Shown here piece by piece: positions 23,313-31,747 of a stretch of 64,000 nt of DNA. The stretch is from Deltaproteobacteria bacterium (GTDB lineage Bacteria; Desulfobacterota; GWC2-55-46). Every line of letters begins with the position of its first letter. The first letter of the stretch is position 1. The translations under genes and the position numbers were made by a program. A model generated the notes under the pieces. The model did no database searches, was not told where the DNA came from, and was given only the letters and a program-made list of their open reading frames with translations. The DNA lies in NCBI GenBank assembly GCA_019912665.1, contig JAIOIE010000018.1:536590-600589 (forward strand). Reading direction: 5' to 3'.

Positions 23313-25997
23313 GTGAAATCCACCATACAGCCGCGCTTACATATCATATGCGTGCTTGCCGCGCTCATCTTTCTTTTTGCGAGCGGCACCTGCATAGCGG
23401 AACATCATTCTTACGAAATCCATGTAGCGAGCGAGAGGGATTTCAAGCCCTATTCCTTTGTGGATGCAAACGGCCGGCCCGCCGGGTTCGGCGTAGACCT
23501 CATAACGGCGGTAGCCGATGCGATGGACATCCACGTTGAAATCCATCCGGCCACATGGGATGGCGCATGGAACGGGCTTGTCGAGGGACGGTTCGACGCG
23601 CTCCCCATCGTCGCGAAGCTCCCGAGCCGCGTACCTTTCGTCGATTTCAGCCTTCCCCATACGGAGACCTTCGACTCGTTCTTCGTGCGAAAAGGCGACC
23701 CTCCTATCGATAATATAGCAGGGGCCGAAGGGAAAGAGGTCATTGTCATGCGCTCGGACGCGGCTCACCACGCGCTTCTGGAGCGCGGGTTCACGGGAAA
23801 TATAATCCTCGCAAAAAACATCTCCGAAATGCTTCACCTGCTTGCGTCCGGGAAGCACGATGCGCTCCTTTTTCCTAAACTCCTCGGCATTATAATGATA
23901 AAGGACCTCAAGATAAAAGGTGTCGAGGCCGGGCCGACCATACCGGACTACAAGCGCGAGTTCTCCTTTGCTGTAAAAAAGGGAGACACCGAACTCCTTG
24001 AGAAGCTCAACCAGGGCCTTCTTATAGTCAAGTCAAACGGGGAGTATGAGCGCATATACAAAAAATGGTTCGGCTTCGAAAACCCGTGGCGGAGATACGT
24101 TGAATATTTCTGGCCCGTGATGGTCGTCTCGGCCGTAATCGCGCTTACGGCCTCCCTTAGCGCGGTAATGCTCCGGAGGATGGTAAAGAAGCGCACTGTC
24201 GAACTGGATGAAAAGAACCGGCTCTTGAGCCTTGCAAGGGAAGAGCTGAGCGAGAGGGTCGAGCAGAGGACGGCGGAGCTTTTGAAGACGAACGCCGCGC
24301 TCATGAGCGAGAACGCGGAGCGGAGGCTAGCCGAGGCAACTCTACGGGAGAGCGAGGAGCGCTACAGGTCGTATATAGAAGTGACCGGCCAGATCGGCTG
24401 GTCCACTGACGCCGAAGGGAATGTTATGGACGACATCCCGGCCTGGCGGCGGTATACCGGCCAGACCTCAGACGAGATAAAGGGGTCGGGCTGGTCCAGC
24501 GCCATCCATCCGGACGACTTAAACCGCACTATCGAGAAATGGCAGAAGTCAATTACCGAAGGGTGCTTTTACGAGACGGAGTACAGGATCAGAAGGTTTG
24601 ACGGCGCTTACCGACATTTCATGGCCCGCGGCATACCCCTTTTCAGGGAGGACGGGAGAATCCGGGAATGGATCGGGACCTGCGTCGATATAACGGATCG
24701 CAAGCAGTCTGAAGACCTGCTTAAGAAGGCGCACGAAGAACTGGAAACGAGGATTATAGAGCGCACGGCTGAACTGAAGGCCGCCAACGCCCGGCTCCAG
24801 ATTGAGATCGCCGAGCGGGAGCGGATGGAAGACGAGCTCATAAAGGCGCAGAAGCTCGAGTCGCTCGGCATCTTCGCGGGCGGCATAGCCCACGACTTCA
24901 ATAACCTGCTTCAGGCCATAGCGAACAACATAGGCGTGGCAAAAATATTCGCATCAGAAAGAAATAAGCTCATGGAGGCGCTGAACGACGCTGAGACCGC
25001 AGCGAAGTACGCCTCGCAACTGAGCCAGCGCCTCCTGACCTTCGCCAAGGGAGGGAGCCCGGTAAAAAAGGCCACCTCGGTATCCCGCTTGATAGAAGAA
25101 TCGCTCAGCATCTCCATGAGCGGCTCGAACATCCTGACCGAGTGCGAGGTCCCGGACGACCTGAGCCCAGTGGAAGTGGACGAGGGGCAGATAAACCAGG
25201 TGCTCAATAACCTCCTTATAAACGCCAAGGAGGCCATGCCCAGTGGCGGGAGGATAAGGATACGGGCCGAGGGCGTGAAGGTCGGCGAGAGCGATAATCT
25301 TTTCCTTAAGGAAGGAGACTATGTACGAATATCAATAGAGGACCAGGGCGCCGGCATACCGGAGGAAAACCTCTTCAGGATATTCGACCCCTATTTCAGC
25401 ACCAAGGAGCGGGGCGCGGAAAAGGGCACCGGGCTCGGCCTCTCAGTGTGCCACTCTATACTCGTGAAGCACGGCGGGCTCATAAGCGTTGAATCAACTG
25501 TGGACGTGGGCACTACCTTCCACGTATTTCTTCCCGTTTCAAAGGAGCCGCTTTATGTAAGCGAAAACAACATGCCCGGACCTGGCGCAACCGGCGGCAG
25601 GATATTGTTCATGGAGGACGAGAAGACCATGTGGCGGTCGGCAGGCCTGCTCCTTAAGACCATGGGCTATGATGTGGAATTCTCGATGAACGGAGCGGAA
25701 GCCGTTTCCCTTTACGAAAAGGCGCTCGGCGAAGGGAGGCCGTTCGACGGCGTGATCCTCGACCTCACGATACCCGGCGGCATGGGGGGCAAGGAGACCA
25801 TCGCGCGCCTCCGCGAAATCGACAGCGGCGTAAAGGCGATAGTCGTAAGCGGCTATACCGACGACCCCGTAATGACGAACTTCAGGGAATACGGTTTCGT
25901 AAGCGCCCTGGCAAAGCCTTATACGGTGGAACAGATGAACAACGCCGTCCGCGAGGAGTTCGGCCGCCCGCGGCCCCCGTCCGCGGGACTGAGCTGA
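23313..25997 (+). CDS. Hybrid sensor kinase: periplasmic solute-binding domain, PAS, HATPase, REC
   Basis: An 894-residue protein starting at GTG. Signal peptide (residues 1-30), then a bacterial extracellular solute-binding family 3 domain (about 33-255; DFKPYSFVDANGRPAGFGVDL is its first strand pair), a transmembrane helix (about 265-290), coiled coil, a PAS/PAC domain (about 345-470), a second coiled coil, the HisKA-like box [15 protein letters not shown] (about 530), HATPase_c (GQGAGIPEENL-type G1, GTGLGLSV G2) and a C-terminal REC (Asp in VILDLTIPGG, KPY). It is predicted to sense a small ligand such as an amino acid. No response regulator with DNA-binding output is adjacent. Its REC closely resembles that of the kinase at 53395. 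Confidence 0.93.
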   Translation: MKSTIQPRLHIICVLAALIFLFASGTCIAEHHSYEIHVASERDFKPYSFVDANGRPAGFGVDLITAVADAMDIHVEIHPATWDGAWNGLVEGRFDALPIVAKLPSRVPFVDFSLPHTETFDSFFVRKGDPPIDNIAGAEGKEVIVMRSDAAHHALLERGFTGNIILAKNISEMLHLLASGKHDALLFPKLLGIIMIKDLKIKGVEAGPTIPDYKREFSFAVKKGDTELLEKLNQGLLIVKSNGEYERIYKKWFGFENPWRRYVEYFWPVMVVSAVIALTASLSAVMLRRMVKKRTVELDEKNRLLSLAREELSERVEQRTAELLKTNAALMSENAERRLAEATLRESEERYRSYIEVTGQIGWSTDAEGNVMDDIPAWRRYTGQTSDEIKGSGWSSAIHPDDLNRTIEKWQKSITEGCFYETEYRIRRFDGAYRHFMARGIPLFREDGRIREWIGTCVDITDRKQSEDLLKKAHEELETRIIERTAELKAANARLQIEIAERERMEDELIKAQKLESLGIFAGGIAHDFNNLLQAIANNIGVAKIFASERNKLMEALNDAETAAKYASQLSQRLLTFAKGGSPVKKATSVSRLIEESLSISMSGSNILTECEVPDDLSPVEVDEGQINQVLNNLLINAKEAMPSGGRIRIRAEGVKVGESDNLFLKEGDYVRISIEDQGAGIPEENLFRIFDPYFSTKERGAEKGTGLGLSVCHSILVKHGGLISVESTVDVGTTFHVFLPVSKEPLYVSENNMPGPGATGGRILFMEDEKTMWRSAGLLLKTMGYDVEFSMNGAEAVSLYEKALGEGRPFDGVILDLTIPGGMGGKETIARLREIDSGVKAIVVSGYTDDPVMTNFREYGFVSALAKPYTVEQMNNAVREEFGRPRPPSAGLS

Positions 25998-26106
25998 TCT
26001 TCAATCCTTCTGGATTTGCGTTCTGCGCAAAACGTACAGTTTGGCCGCTCTACTGTAATTATCGAAACCTTCCAGGGTTCTAACACCACTACAAAGGCGG
26101 GAATTA

Positions 26107-26134
26107 ACAAAAGCGCCGAATGGCGCTTTTGTTT
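26107..26134 (+). terminator. Intrinsic terminator downstream of the hybrid kinase
   Basis: Stem ACAAAAGCGCC / GGCGCTTTTGT with a short GAAT loop and flanking A/T runs on both sides, so it may act in both directions between the kinase and the convergent GIY-YIG gene. Confidence 0.7.
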
Positions 26135-26138
26135 AACA

Positions 26139-26196
26139 TTGGCGTCCTCACAGAGTTACGAGGCTTACTTATCCACGGTGGAGGTTCCGCTTTTGG
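26139..26196. repeat. Degenerate tRNA-3'-end-like segment, left flank of the GIY-YIG gene
   Basis: TGGCGTCCTCACAGAGTTACGAG resembles the 3' end of the tRNA-Glu gene at 27256 (TGGCGTCCCCACAGGGATTCGAA). It is followed by TTATCCACGGTGGAGG, which recurs in diverged form at 27105-27130. The two copies flank the AT-rich GIY-YIG gene, as decayed attachment sites of a tRNA-targeted insertion would. Confidence 0.35.
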
Positions 26197-26229
26197 TGAG
26201 GCAGGTGGGTTGAACAAGCTTTTTTTATT

Positions 26230-26850
26230 CTAAGAAAAGGACATCTCTTCAGAATCAAATTCTAAATCTTCATCATCCTCTTCTTTTCTCACCCGTATCA
26301 CACATTCCGAATCGGTAAGGCTATAAGCAAGTATGGCCTCGTCAATTTGATTCACATCGACCCTGAACCATTCCCTCATAAGCTGATTCTTTTTGAACGC
26401 GAGGTGAAGCTCTTTTTCTATAATATCGTAATGGTCAATCAGTAGCCAGTCATGTACAACGACCTTAGCCCGTTCTTGACGTGCAACATCCCACGCCCGT
26501 TTTTCAGGGTCTTTTTGCGTCCTGCCTACCTTGAAAATACCATTCTCATTTTCTAATTTGAGGAAATAAACATAGCCTTTTTTGGGGCTGCTAAACCTAA
26601 AACCGATGTGTTTGTATTGAAGCCATTCCTTCCATAGACCGCACAATTCAGCTTGAGTATGTTCTCTCTGCCTGACATTGTACGGTAGAAAGAGATAATG
26701 ACCGAGGAGGGTATCAGAAGTTATTTCGTCTGTGCCCCTGTGTTCTGGATATAAAGGCAGGTTATCGAGGATATATTTGAAGTCTCTTGCGTAATCACCG
26801 AACATGTCGCTTCTGTCTATTTGTTTTTTGATATAGGCTGTAAATGACAT
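26230..26850 (-). CDS. YozE/SAM-like plus GIY-YIG (T5orf172-type) domain protein
   Basis: A 206-residue protein started at MSFTAYIK after AAGGGAG. Residues about 1-55 look like a YozE SAM-like helical domain (MFGDYARDFKYILDNLP). Residues about 105-175 are a GIY-YIG superfamily domain of the T5orf172/MUG113 type: GYVYFLKLENENGIFKVGRT, then an Arg, then IEKELHLAF...REWFRV, giving the GIY, YIG-like KVG, Arg, Glu and EWF signatures. The C-terminus is very acidic (EEDDEDLEFDSEE). The gene is clearly AT-richer than its surroundings, which suggests transfer. A nuclease role is possible but unproven. Confidence 0.78.
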   Translation of the reverse strand: MSFTAYIKKQIDRSDMFGDYARDFKYILDNLPLYPEHRGTDEITSDTLLGHYLFLPYNVRQREHTQAELCGLWKEWLQYKHIGFRFSSPKKGYVYFLKLENENGIFKVGRTQKDPEKRAWDVARQERAKVVVHDWLLIDHYDIIEKELHLAFKKNQLMREWFRVDVNQIDEAILAYSLTDSECVIRVRKEEDDEDLEFDSEEMSFS

Positions 26851-26932
26851 GCTCCCATCTCCCTTATTTGCCAAGCACCGCAACTGTGCTGTGCCACGGT
26901 TTTCCTTCATCTGAAAGGCTTGTTTCAGTTTC

Positions 26933-26953
26933 GTAGGGTGGGCACCGCCCACC
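26933..26953 (+). repeat. GTAG-type REP sequence 1
   Basis: GTAG followed by the imperfect palindrome GGTGGGCACCGCCCACC, the layout of REP sequences mobilised by RAYT transposases. An inverted partner lies at 27145-27165, giving a REPIN-like pair. The gene-free region 26851-27255 holds this pair and two hairpins. Confidence 0.65.
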
Positions 26954-27033
26954 AATCTCGTGTCATTCTTTATATCGCAATTTCACCCCACACACAAGCC
27001 GTTTAAAACTCGCCCACCGTGCGGGAACCTGAA

Positions 27034-27073
27034 AACAAAAAAAGCCGCAATCGCTTTTGACGATTGCGGCTTT
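27034..27073 (-). terminator. Strong hairpin with minus-strand T tract
   Basis: Stem AAAGCCGCAATCG / CGATTGCGGCTTT with a 7-nt loop. On the minus strand it is followed by TTTTTTTGTTTTC. It lies downstream of the two minus-strand tRNA genes, behind a first terminator, and upstream of the GIY-YIG gene. Confidence 0.75.
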
Positions 27074-27144
27074 GATCTTTCGCCGACCCACAGGAAGAGG
27101 TTATTTATCCACGGTATGGTGGAGGTGCCGATTTAATACGATTT

Positions 27145-27165
27145 GGTGGGCGATGCCCACCCTAC
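27145..27165 (-). repeat. GTAG-type REP sequence 2
   Basis: Reverse-complement copy of REP 1 (GTAGGGTGGGCATCGCCCACC on the minus strand). The GTAG ends of the pair face outwards, and about 190 bp separate them. Confidence 0.65.
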
Positions 27166-27222
27166 CCACTGCAAGATTGTCGACCCCTTCCAGGATTCGA
27201 CCAACGAAGGCCATGAAATGAG

Positions 27223-27247
27223 AAAAGGGGCTTTCAGCCCCTTTTTT
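27223..27247 (-). terminator. Terminator of the tRNA pair
   Basis: Stem AAAAGGGGCT / AGCCCCTTTT with flanking A and T runs, just downstream of tRNA-Glu on the minus strand. It is potentially bidirectional. Confidence 0.7.
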
Positions 27248-27255
27248 GATTTTAC

Positions 27256-27331
27256 TGGCGTCCCCACAGGGATTCGAACCCTGGTCGCCGCCGTGAAAGG
27301 GCGGTGTCCTTGGCCTCTAGACGATGGGGAC
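27256..27331 (-). tRNA. tRNA-Glu (anticodon TTC)
   Basis: A 76-nt tRNA on the minus strand, running from GTCCCCATCG to the encoded CCA. The 7-bp acceptor stem GTCCCCA/TGGGGAC is intact. The anticodon loop CTTTCAC gives TTC (Glu), and the T arm contains GGTTCGAATCC. It is the second gene of a pair, 25 bp after tRNA-Lys. Its 3' end resembles the segment at 26139, so it may have served as an integration target. Confidence 0.96.
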
Positions 27332-27356
27332 TTATGTTATTTTCTTATTTATTCAA

Positions 27357-27432
27357 TGGTGAGCCGCCCGGGACTCGAACCCGGGACCACCTGCTTAAAA
27401 GGCAGATGCTCTACCAACTGAGCTAGCGGCTC
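27357..27432 (-). tRNA. tRNA-Lys (anticodon TTT)
   Basis: A 76-nt tRNA on the minus strand with encoded CCA. The acceptor stem is GAGCCGC/GCGGCTC. The anticodon loop CTTTTAA gives TTT (Lys), and the T arm contains GGTTCGAGTCC. It is followed by tRNA-Glu, probably on one transcript. Confidence 0.96.
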
Positions 27433-27515
27433 ATGGACCCTGAGGGCATCGAACTTAGACAAAATAAAGTATCACAGCACCCCTGGGTTGTCAAACCCAA
27501 AACCGGCGCAGCCGG

Positions 27516-27908
27516 TCAGGCCTCCGCCAGTTTCTTAAGGGCATCCTGAGCCGCCTTCCTCCTTAAGCTCTTGAACCTCAGGTACACCGTGCCGACGAAA
27601 TCGTCCTGCTCGGCGGGCCTGAGCGTCCGGTAAAATCTTACGAGACTGCGCTCCCTGGGCGCGAGGTCGGACGTCACCATCACAGGCTTTCCCGAAGAGG
27701 TGAAAAAGAACGACGGGTCGCGGCCCAGCGCCTTCGCAAGCTTGAGCCATTCCTCGGTCGTTATCGGGATTGCGCCCAGTTCCTTCCGGACGTAGGTAGA
27801 CCTGTCCACCCCAAGGCGCGCCGCCAGGTGCTCCTGCCTGAGGACCAGCTCTTCCCTGAGCTCTTTGAGCCTCGCGAGAATATCTCCGGTGCTGAAAGTG
27901 CTGCCCAT
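27516..27908 (-). CDS. XRE-type helix-turn-helix protein
   Basis: A 130-residue regulator starting after AAGGGGAT. Residues about 8-65 form an XRE/Cro HTH (LKELREELVLRQEHLAARLGVDRSTYVRKELG, with a WLKLAKALG final helix). The C-terminal half (residues 75-130) is basic and helical, containing RSLVRFYRTLRPAEQDDF. It lies 110 bp after a HEPN-domain gene on the same strand, so the two may form a toxin-antitoxin-like or regulator-effector pair. No operator is evident. Confidence 0.82.
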   Translation of the reverse strand: MGSTFSTGDILARLKELREELVLRQEHLAARLGVDRSTYVRKELGAIPITTEEWLKLAKALGRDPSFFFTSSGKPVMVTSDLAPRERSLVRFYRTLRPAEQDDFVGTVYLRFKSLRRKAAQDALKKLAEA

Positions 27909-28018
27909 ATCCCCTTTACTACCATTTGACCGCGCGGTCCCGGTTTGAAATGCATGGCGATCCCCCGCAGAAGCCCGGGCCGGAACGCGCTCGCTCCGGT
28001 CCTAATCAAGCCAACCCC

Positions 28019-28462
28019 TCAGCCCTTCACTGTTCTCCTGAGGAAATCCTTGACCTCGTATAGAAGGTCCCTTGCCTGATATATGCGGAAAAGCGAATCA
28101 TTTTCGGAATAGTCGATCGCTGCGCCGTAGCCCCATTCCTTTCTCGACTCGAACAGCCGTTCCAGGAAAGGATCGAGCTTGGAGCTGAACTTCTGAAGCG
28201 AGCTGGTGAAGCCGGTAAACGAGCTTGCCTGCGCTTTGACCGACCCGGCGGTCAGGAAAGCGGCCAGTGCCGCATGGACCGAGGAATAGGAGGCAAGCGT
28301 CACGGCGGGGTTATAAAGCCCGCTCTTATGCAGCGCCTCGGCTGCATGGAAATACTCCTCGGCCATCCGGAACTCGACCTTTATTCTCTCAGCGCTCCTG
28401 GACCTCAAAAGCAAAGCCTCGCGGGAAGATGGAACTCCCGGCATTAGTGGACGGTTCAACAT
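28019..28462 (-). CDS. HEPN-domain protein
   Basis: A 147-residue all-helical protein. The HEPN core is visible in FRMAEEYFHAAEALHKSGLYNPAVTLASYSSVHAALAAFL (about residues 31-70), with the usual Arg/Glu-rich first helix and YxxA second helix. The toxic RNase signature RxxxxH is not present; the R..YGAAIDY stretch resembles the nucleotide-binding HEPN group that pairs with nucleotidyltransferases. No such partner is adjacent; the downstream neighbour is an XRE regulator. The start is uncertain because no clear ribosome site precedes any of the candidate ATGs. Confidence 0.7.
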   Translation of the reverse strand: MLNRPLMPGVPSSREALLLRSRSAERIKVEFRMAEEYFHAAEALHKSGLYNPAVTLASYSSVHAALAAFLTAGSVKAQASSFTGFTSSLQKFSSKLDPFLERLFESRKEWGYGAAIDYSENDSLFRIYQARDLLYEVKDFLRRTVKG

Positions 28463-28641
28463 AAAAAACCTTGGATTGCGTCGGATTCGGCACGCGGAGT
28501 TTTAAATACCTGAAATCCAAGCCATTGTCAATATCCTATAAACCGGCCCCGGTATTCGTCTTGAAATAAAGTGCCTATATTCCTATTTCGGACGAAGTGA
28601 GCGGATTCTTTAATTTCCAAAAAGGCGCCCCCTTTAACAGA

Positions 28642-28670
28642 TTGTCCGTAAACCGTCTTTATAGTATTAT
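28642..28670 (+). promoter_or_regulatory. Sigma-70-type promoter of lptFG, possibly leaderless
   Basis: TTGTCC, a 17-bp spacer, then TATTAT. The -10 box ends only 6 bp before the lptF ATG at 28677, so transcription would begin at or next to the start codon, and no Shine-Dalgarno sequence precedes that ATG. Confidence 0.45.
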
Positions 28671-28676
28671 TGTGAA

Positions 28677-29819
28677 ATGCGCTGGATCCTTGGAAGGTAC
28701 ATACTGAAGGAGATATGGGCCCCGTTTCTCCTGAGCCTCGTCATACTGACCGCGATCTCGCTCCTTACAAAGGCGGTCCGGATAATAGAGCTCCTGCTGG
28801 TGCAGGGCGTGGGCGGCGGGTTCATCCTGTGGTTCATCGTCTCGGTGCTGCCCTCGCTCCTTCTCTACACCCTTCCCATCGCCTTTCTCATAGGCGTTCT
28901 CGTGGCGTTTACGAGGCTCAGCTCCGATAGCGAGCTCACCGCCATGAAGGCCTCGGGCTTGAGCCTCTATGCGGCCCTCAGGCCGGTCCTTCTTTTCGCG
29001 GCCTTCGTGTACGCGGCGAGCCTGCTCGTGACCCTTTACCTCTTCCCATGGGGGAACCTCACTCTCAAGAACCTCGTCTACGAGGCCTCAAAGGACAGGT
29101 TCATCTCCGGCCTCGAGGAAAAGACCTTTTACGACAGCTTCAAGGGCTTCGTAATCTATATAGACAAGATAAACCTCAAGAGCGGGGAGATGGAAGGCAT
29201 ATTCATCTCCGAGTCCGGCGGGGAAGGCGAACCGAACCTCTTTTTCGCGGCGGGCGGAGTATTTTCCCCGGCAACCGACCGCCACACGGTATATCTGAAG
29301 CTCAACGACGGGGTAATGCACCGGAAGACCGAAGGCGACGGGACCTATCACATAGCGAATTTCTCCTCGTACACGCTTGAGCTCGGCCTCTCAGGCCAGC
29401 CCGGTGCCGCGAGCGAAAGGCGCAACAAGGAAATGTACGCCGGGGAACTGCGTGAGAGAATAGAGCTTGCGAAGGCTTCCGGCGAAGACCCTTCACGCCA
29501 CATAATAGACCTGCATAAGAGGTTCGCCATCCCCTCGTCCGTCTTCGTCTTCGCCCTTTTAGGGCTCCCGCTGGGGCTTCAGAAGATACGGGTCGCACGT
29601 TTTACGGGCTTCTCCATAGCCATAGGCGTGGTGCTGGTCTATTACCTCCTCTCAACGGGCTTCGAGGCCCTGGGCGAGAGCGGCTCGTTGAACCCGTTCG
29701 TCGCGGTCTGGGCAACGGACTTTATCTTCCTCGTCGCGGGCCTGTTCGTATTCTCACGGACCTCGGCCGACAGGTCCGCAAACCCGCTGACGACGCTCCG
29801 CGGAGGGAAGGCAAGATGA
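28677..29819 (+). CDS. lptF: LPS export ABC transporter permease LptF
   Basis: A 380-residue YjgP/YjgQ-family permease. With LptG and the LptB ATPase it extracts lipopolysaccharide from the inner membrane and feeds it to LptC. The N-terminal amphipathic helix and three membrane helices (FLLSLVILTAISLLTKAV, ILWFIVSVLPSLLLYTLPIAF, VLLFAAFVYAASLLVTLYLF) precede a periplasmic jellyroll (about 130-265). Three helices follow (VFVFALLGLPLGLQ, IAIGVVLVYYLLSTG, WATDFIFLVAGLFVF). The gene overlaps lptG by 4 bp (ATGA). Confidence 0.93.
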   Translation: MRWILGRYILKEIWAPFLLSLVILTAISLLTKAVRIIELLLVQGVGGGFILWFIVSVLPSLLLYTLPIAFLIGVLVAFTRLSSDSELTAMKASGLSLYAALRPVLLFAAFVYAASLLVTLYLFPWGNLTLKNLVYEASKDRFISGLEEKTFYDSFKGFVIYIDKINLKSGEMEGIFISESGGEGEPNLFFAAGGVFSPATDRHTVYLKLNDGVMHRKTEGDGTYHIANFSSYTLELGLSGQPGAASERRNKEMYAGELRERIELAKASGEDPSRHIIDLHKRFAIPSSVFVFALLGLPLGLQKIRVARFTGFSIAIGVVLVYYLLSTGFEALGESGSLNPFVAVWATDFIFLVAGLFVFSRTSADRSANPLTTLRGGKAR

Positions 29820-30889
29820 AGGTGCTCCAGAAATATCTCCTTAGCGAGTTCCTGAAGCTCGCCGCCATCGCCGCGGCAGGCTTCATCGTGCTCTTCGTGA
29901 CGGTCGACATATTCGAGAACATGGACAGCCTCATGGAGCACAAGGTCCCGCTCGTCCCAGCCGCCGGGTTCTTCCTCTACAAGATACCCTTCATAATAGG
30001 CCAGGTCCTGCCAGTCGCGCTGCTGGTGGCGACATTCGTCTCTCTCGGCCTCCTCTCAAGGCACGGAGAGATAACGGCGGTCAAGGCAGGCGGCGTAAGG
30101 GTGCTCCGGGCGGCAATACCACTTCTCGCGGCTGGGCTAGTCGCAAGCGCGGGCGTGATACTCATGAACGAATACGTAACGCCGACCGCCATGAAGAAGG
30201 CCGACTCGTTCCGGCAGAGGTGGCTCGGCGCGCAGGAAGGGAGCTTCGGCAGGGAAGGCCTCTGGATAAAAACCTCGGAGGGCATACTGAACGCGAAGAA
30301 CATGGACCCGGACGGGAGCCGCCTTCACGGCGTGACCTATTATTTCATCGAGAAGCCCTTCACGCCCACGGGCCGGGTCCATTCGAGATCAGCCGTCTGG
30401 AAAGGGAGCGCCTGGGCCGCCGAGGAAGCGACCATCTGGAATTTCACGCCGGGCGGAGAGGCCCAGAGGAGCGCAAGGGAAAGCTTCATCCTGCCAGGCC
30501 TTGCGAAGCCGGACGAGATGATAAACATGGAGAGCTTCCAGAGGAACATGGGCTTCATGGACCTAAGGGAATATGTGAAGGACCTTGAAAAGGAGGGCTA
30601 CGAGGCCACGCGCTTCAAGACCGACCTCTGGAGCAAGCTATCCTTCCCGCTCGTCAACTTTATAATGGTGCTCGTGGGCATTCCCTTCGCCCTCCGGACC
30701 GGGCGGCAGAGCGGCATAGCCGCCGGAATAGGCCTGAGCATCGTGATCGCCTTCAGCTACTGGGGGGTGTACGCGCTTACACGGTCGCTCGGCCAGAGCC
30801 AGCTCGTGCCGCCGTTCCTGGCTGCCTTCTTCCCGGATATATTATTCGTTGCAGTAGGCGCGCTGATGCTGGGGTATGTGAGGGAGTAG
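29816..30889 (+). CDS. lptG: LPS export ABC transporter permease LptG
   Basis: A 357-residue partner of LptF with the same fold: helices at about 15-35, 50-75 and 90-115, a periplasmic domain to about 255, then three helices at 270-350. The sequence LSFPLVNFIMVLVGIPFALRTGR, just before the last helices, is characteristic of the family. It is translationally coupled to lptF. A REP hairpin follows 5 bp after its stop. Confidence 0.93.
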   Translation: MKVLQKYLLSEFLKLAAIAAAGFIVLFVTVDIFENMDSLMEHKVPLVPAAGFFLYKIPFIIGQVLPVALLVATFVSLGLLSRHGEITAVKAGGVRVLRAAIPLLAAGLVASAGVILMNEYVTPTAMKKADSFRQRWLGAQEGSFGREGLWIKTSEGILNAKNMDPDGSRLHGVTYYFIEKPFTPTGRVHSRSAVWKGSAWAAEEATIWNFTPGGEAQRSARESFILPGLAKPDEMINMESFQRNMGFMDLREYVKDLEKEGYEATRFKTDLWSKLSFPLVNFIMVLVGIPFALRTGRQSGIAAGIGLSIVIAFSYWGVYALTRSLGQSQLVPPFLAAFFPDILFVAVGALMLGYVRE

Positions 30890-30894
30890 GGGAG

Positions 30895-30925
30895 TGTTGG
30901 GTTACGCTTCGCTAACCCAACCTAC
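30895..30925 (-). repeat. GTAG-type REP sequence 3, left side of the AbiGi-like gene
   Basis: On the minus strand it reads GTAGGTTGGGTTAGCGAAGCGTAACCCAACA, an imperfect hairpin. A nearly identical sequence lies in inverted orientation at 31748-31778, so the pair brackets the AbiGi-like gene. Confidence 0.75.
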
Positions 30926-30958
30926 AGGACTTACATCTGACTCTGACCCAATACAGGG

Positions 30959-31714
30959 CTAAAAATCTTTTTCAATTTGTTCACTTGTGATTATTCTTGA
31001 TGTAAGGACTCTTACTGAATCTTCATTATATTTTGGAACTTCATGCAAGTAGTCCACCATTTCTAATATTTCAGCCTCATTTTTAACTATAATATATTTT
31101 ATATCTTTTGCGTCAAATCTGAGCTTAATCTGTTCTAATAGAAAATTATCTAGTTCAACCATATTGCCGGTGCTATAATCTTTTTTTGTAATTTGTTTAA
31201 TAAAAACCTGTTTCCCCTTTTCGTCTACATACAAAAAAGGAATATACCTCCATTCTCTTTCATTATAAAATTTAACAATAGTTCCCGTCCTATTTGATAC
31301 TCCCTCGAAGGGTTTTGTATATCTCAACATATTAAGTAATCCACTTTTTATTCCTCTTGCATTAGAGTCTTTCTCTGCGCTTAAGGGCTGAGAACACTCC
31401 AACATAAGTCTCAGCCAATCTGATAAAACAGACCCTTTTTTTAAATACATTACAGGATTTAGACCATTTGAGAAAACCCATTCCTTTGACATTCCAATTC
31501 CATAATTGCCATAAATATTAAAATGTTCTTTCACTTGAGATAAAGGAATATCACAAAAGCACACCATCGGATATGCAAACTCTGCAATGTTTTTACCTTC
31601 GAACTCTAATACTTCAAGAGAATATCTTGGGTGGAACTCATTCTTTAAAATACCTTTGAGATTTTCAAATGTGCGAGTGAAATGGAATAATGTTTCAGAG
31701 CTAATATTAGGCAT
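30959..31714 (-). CDS. AbiGi-like abortive-infection family protein
   Basis: A 251-residue protein begun at MPNISSETL, preceded by AAGGAAG; a TTG seven codons earlier is possible. The block LFHFTRTFENLKGILKNEF, then YPMVCFCDIPLSQVKEHFNIYGNYGIGMSKEW and LNPVMYL, matches my recollection of the AbiGi family, annotated as the antitoxin part of the lactococcal AbiG phage-abortive system. No AbiGii toxin is adjacent. Base composition is strikingly AT-rich compared with neighbours, and inverted REP copies flank it, so it is almost certainly acquired. Alternatives: a stand-alone ADP-ribosyl-transferase-like fold (HFT start) of unknown role. Confidence 0.72.
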   Translation of the reverse strand: MPNISSETLFHFTRTFENLKGILKNEFHPRYSLEVLEFEGKNIAEFAYPMVCFCDIPLSQVKEHFNIYGNYGIGMSKEWVFSNGLNPVMYLKKGSVLSDWLRLMLECSQPLSAEKDSNARGIKSGLLNMLRYTKPFEGVSNRTGTIVKFYNEREWRYIPFLYVDEKGKQVFIKQITKKDYSTGNMVELDNFLLEQIKLRFDAKDIKYIIVKNEAEILEMVDYLHEVPKYNEDSVRVLTSRIITSEQIEKDF

Positions 31715-31747
31715 AATCGTAAGCTTCCTTATCAAGTAGACAGTTCG

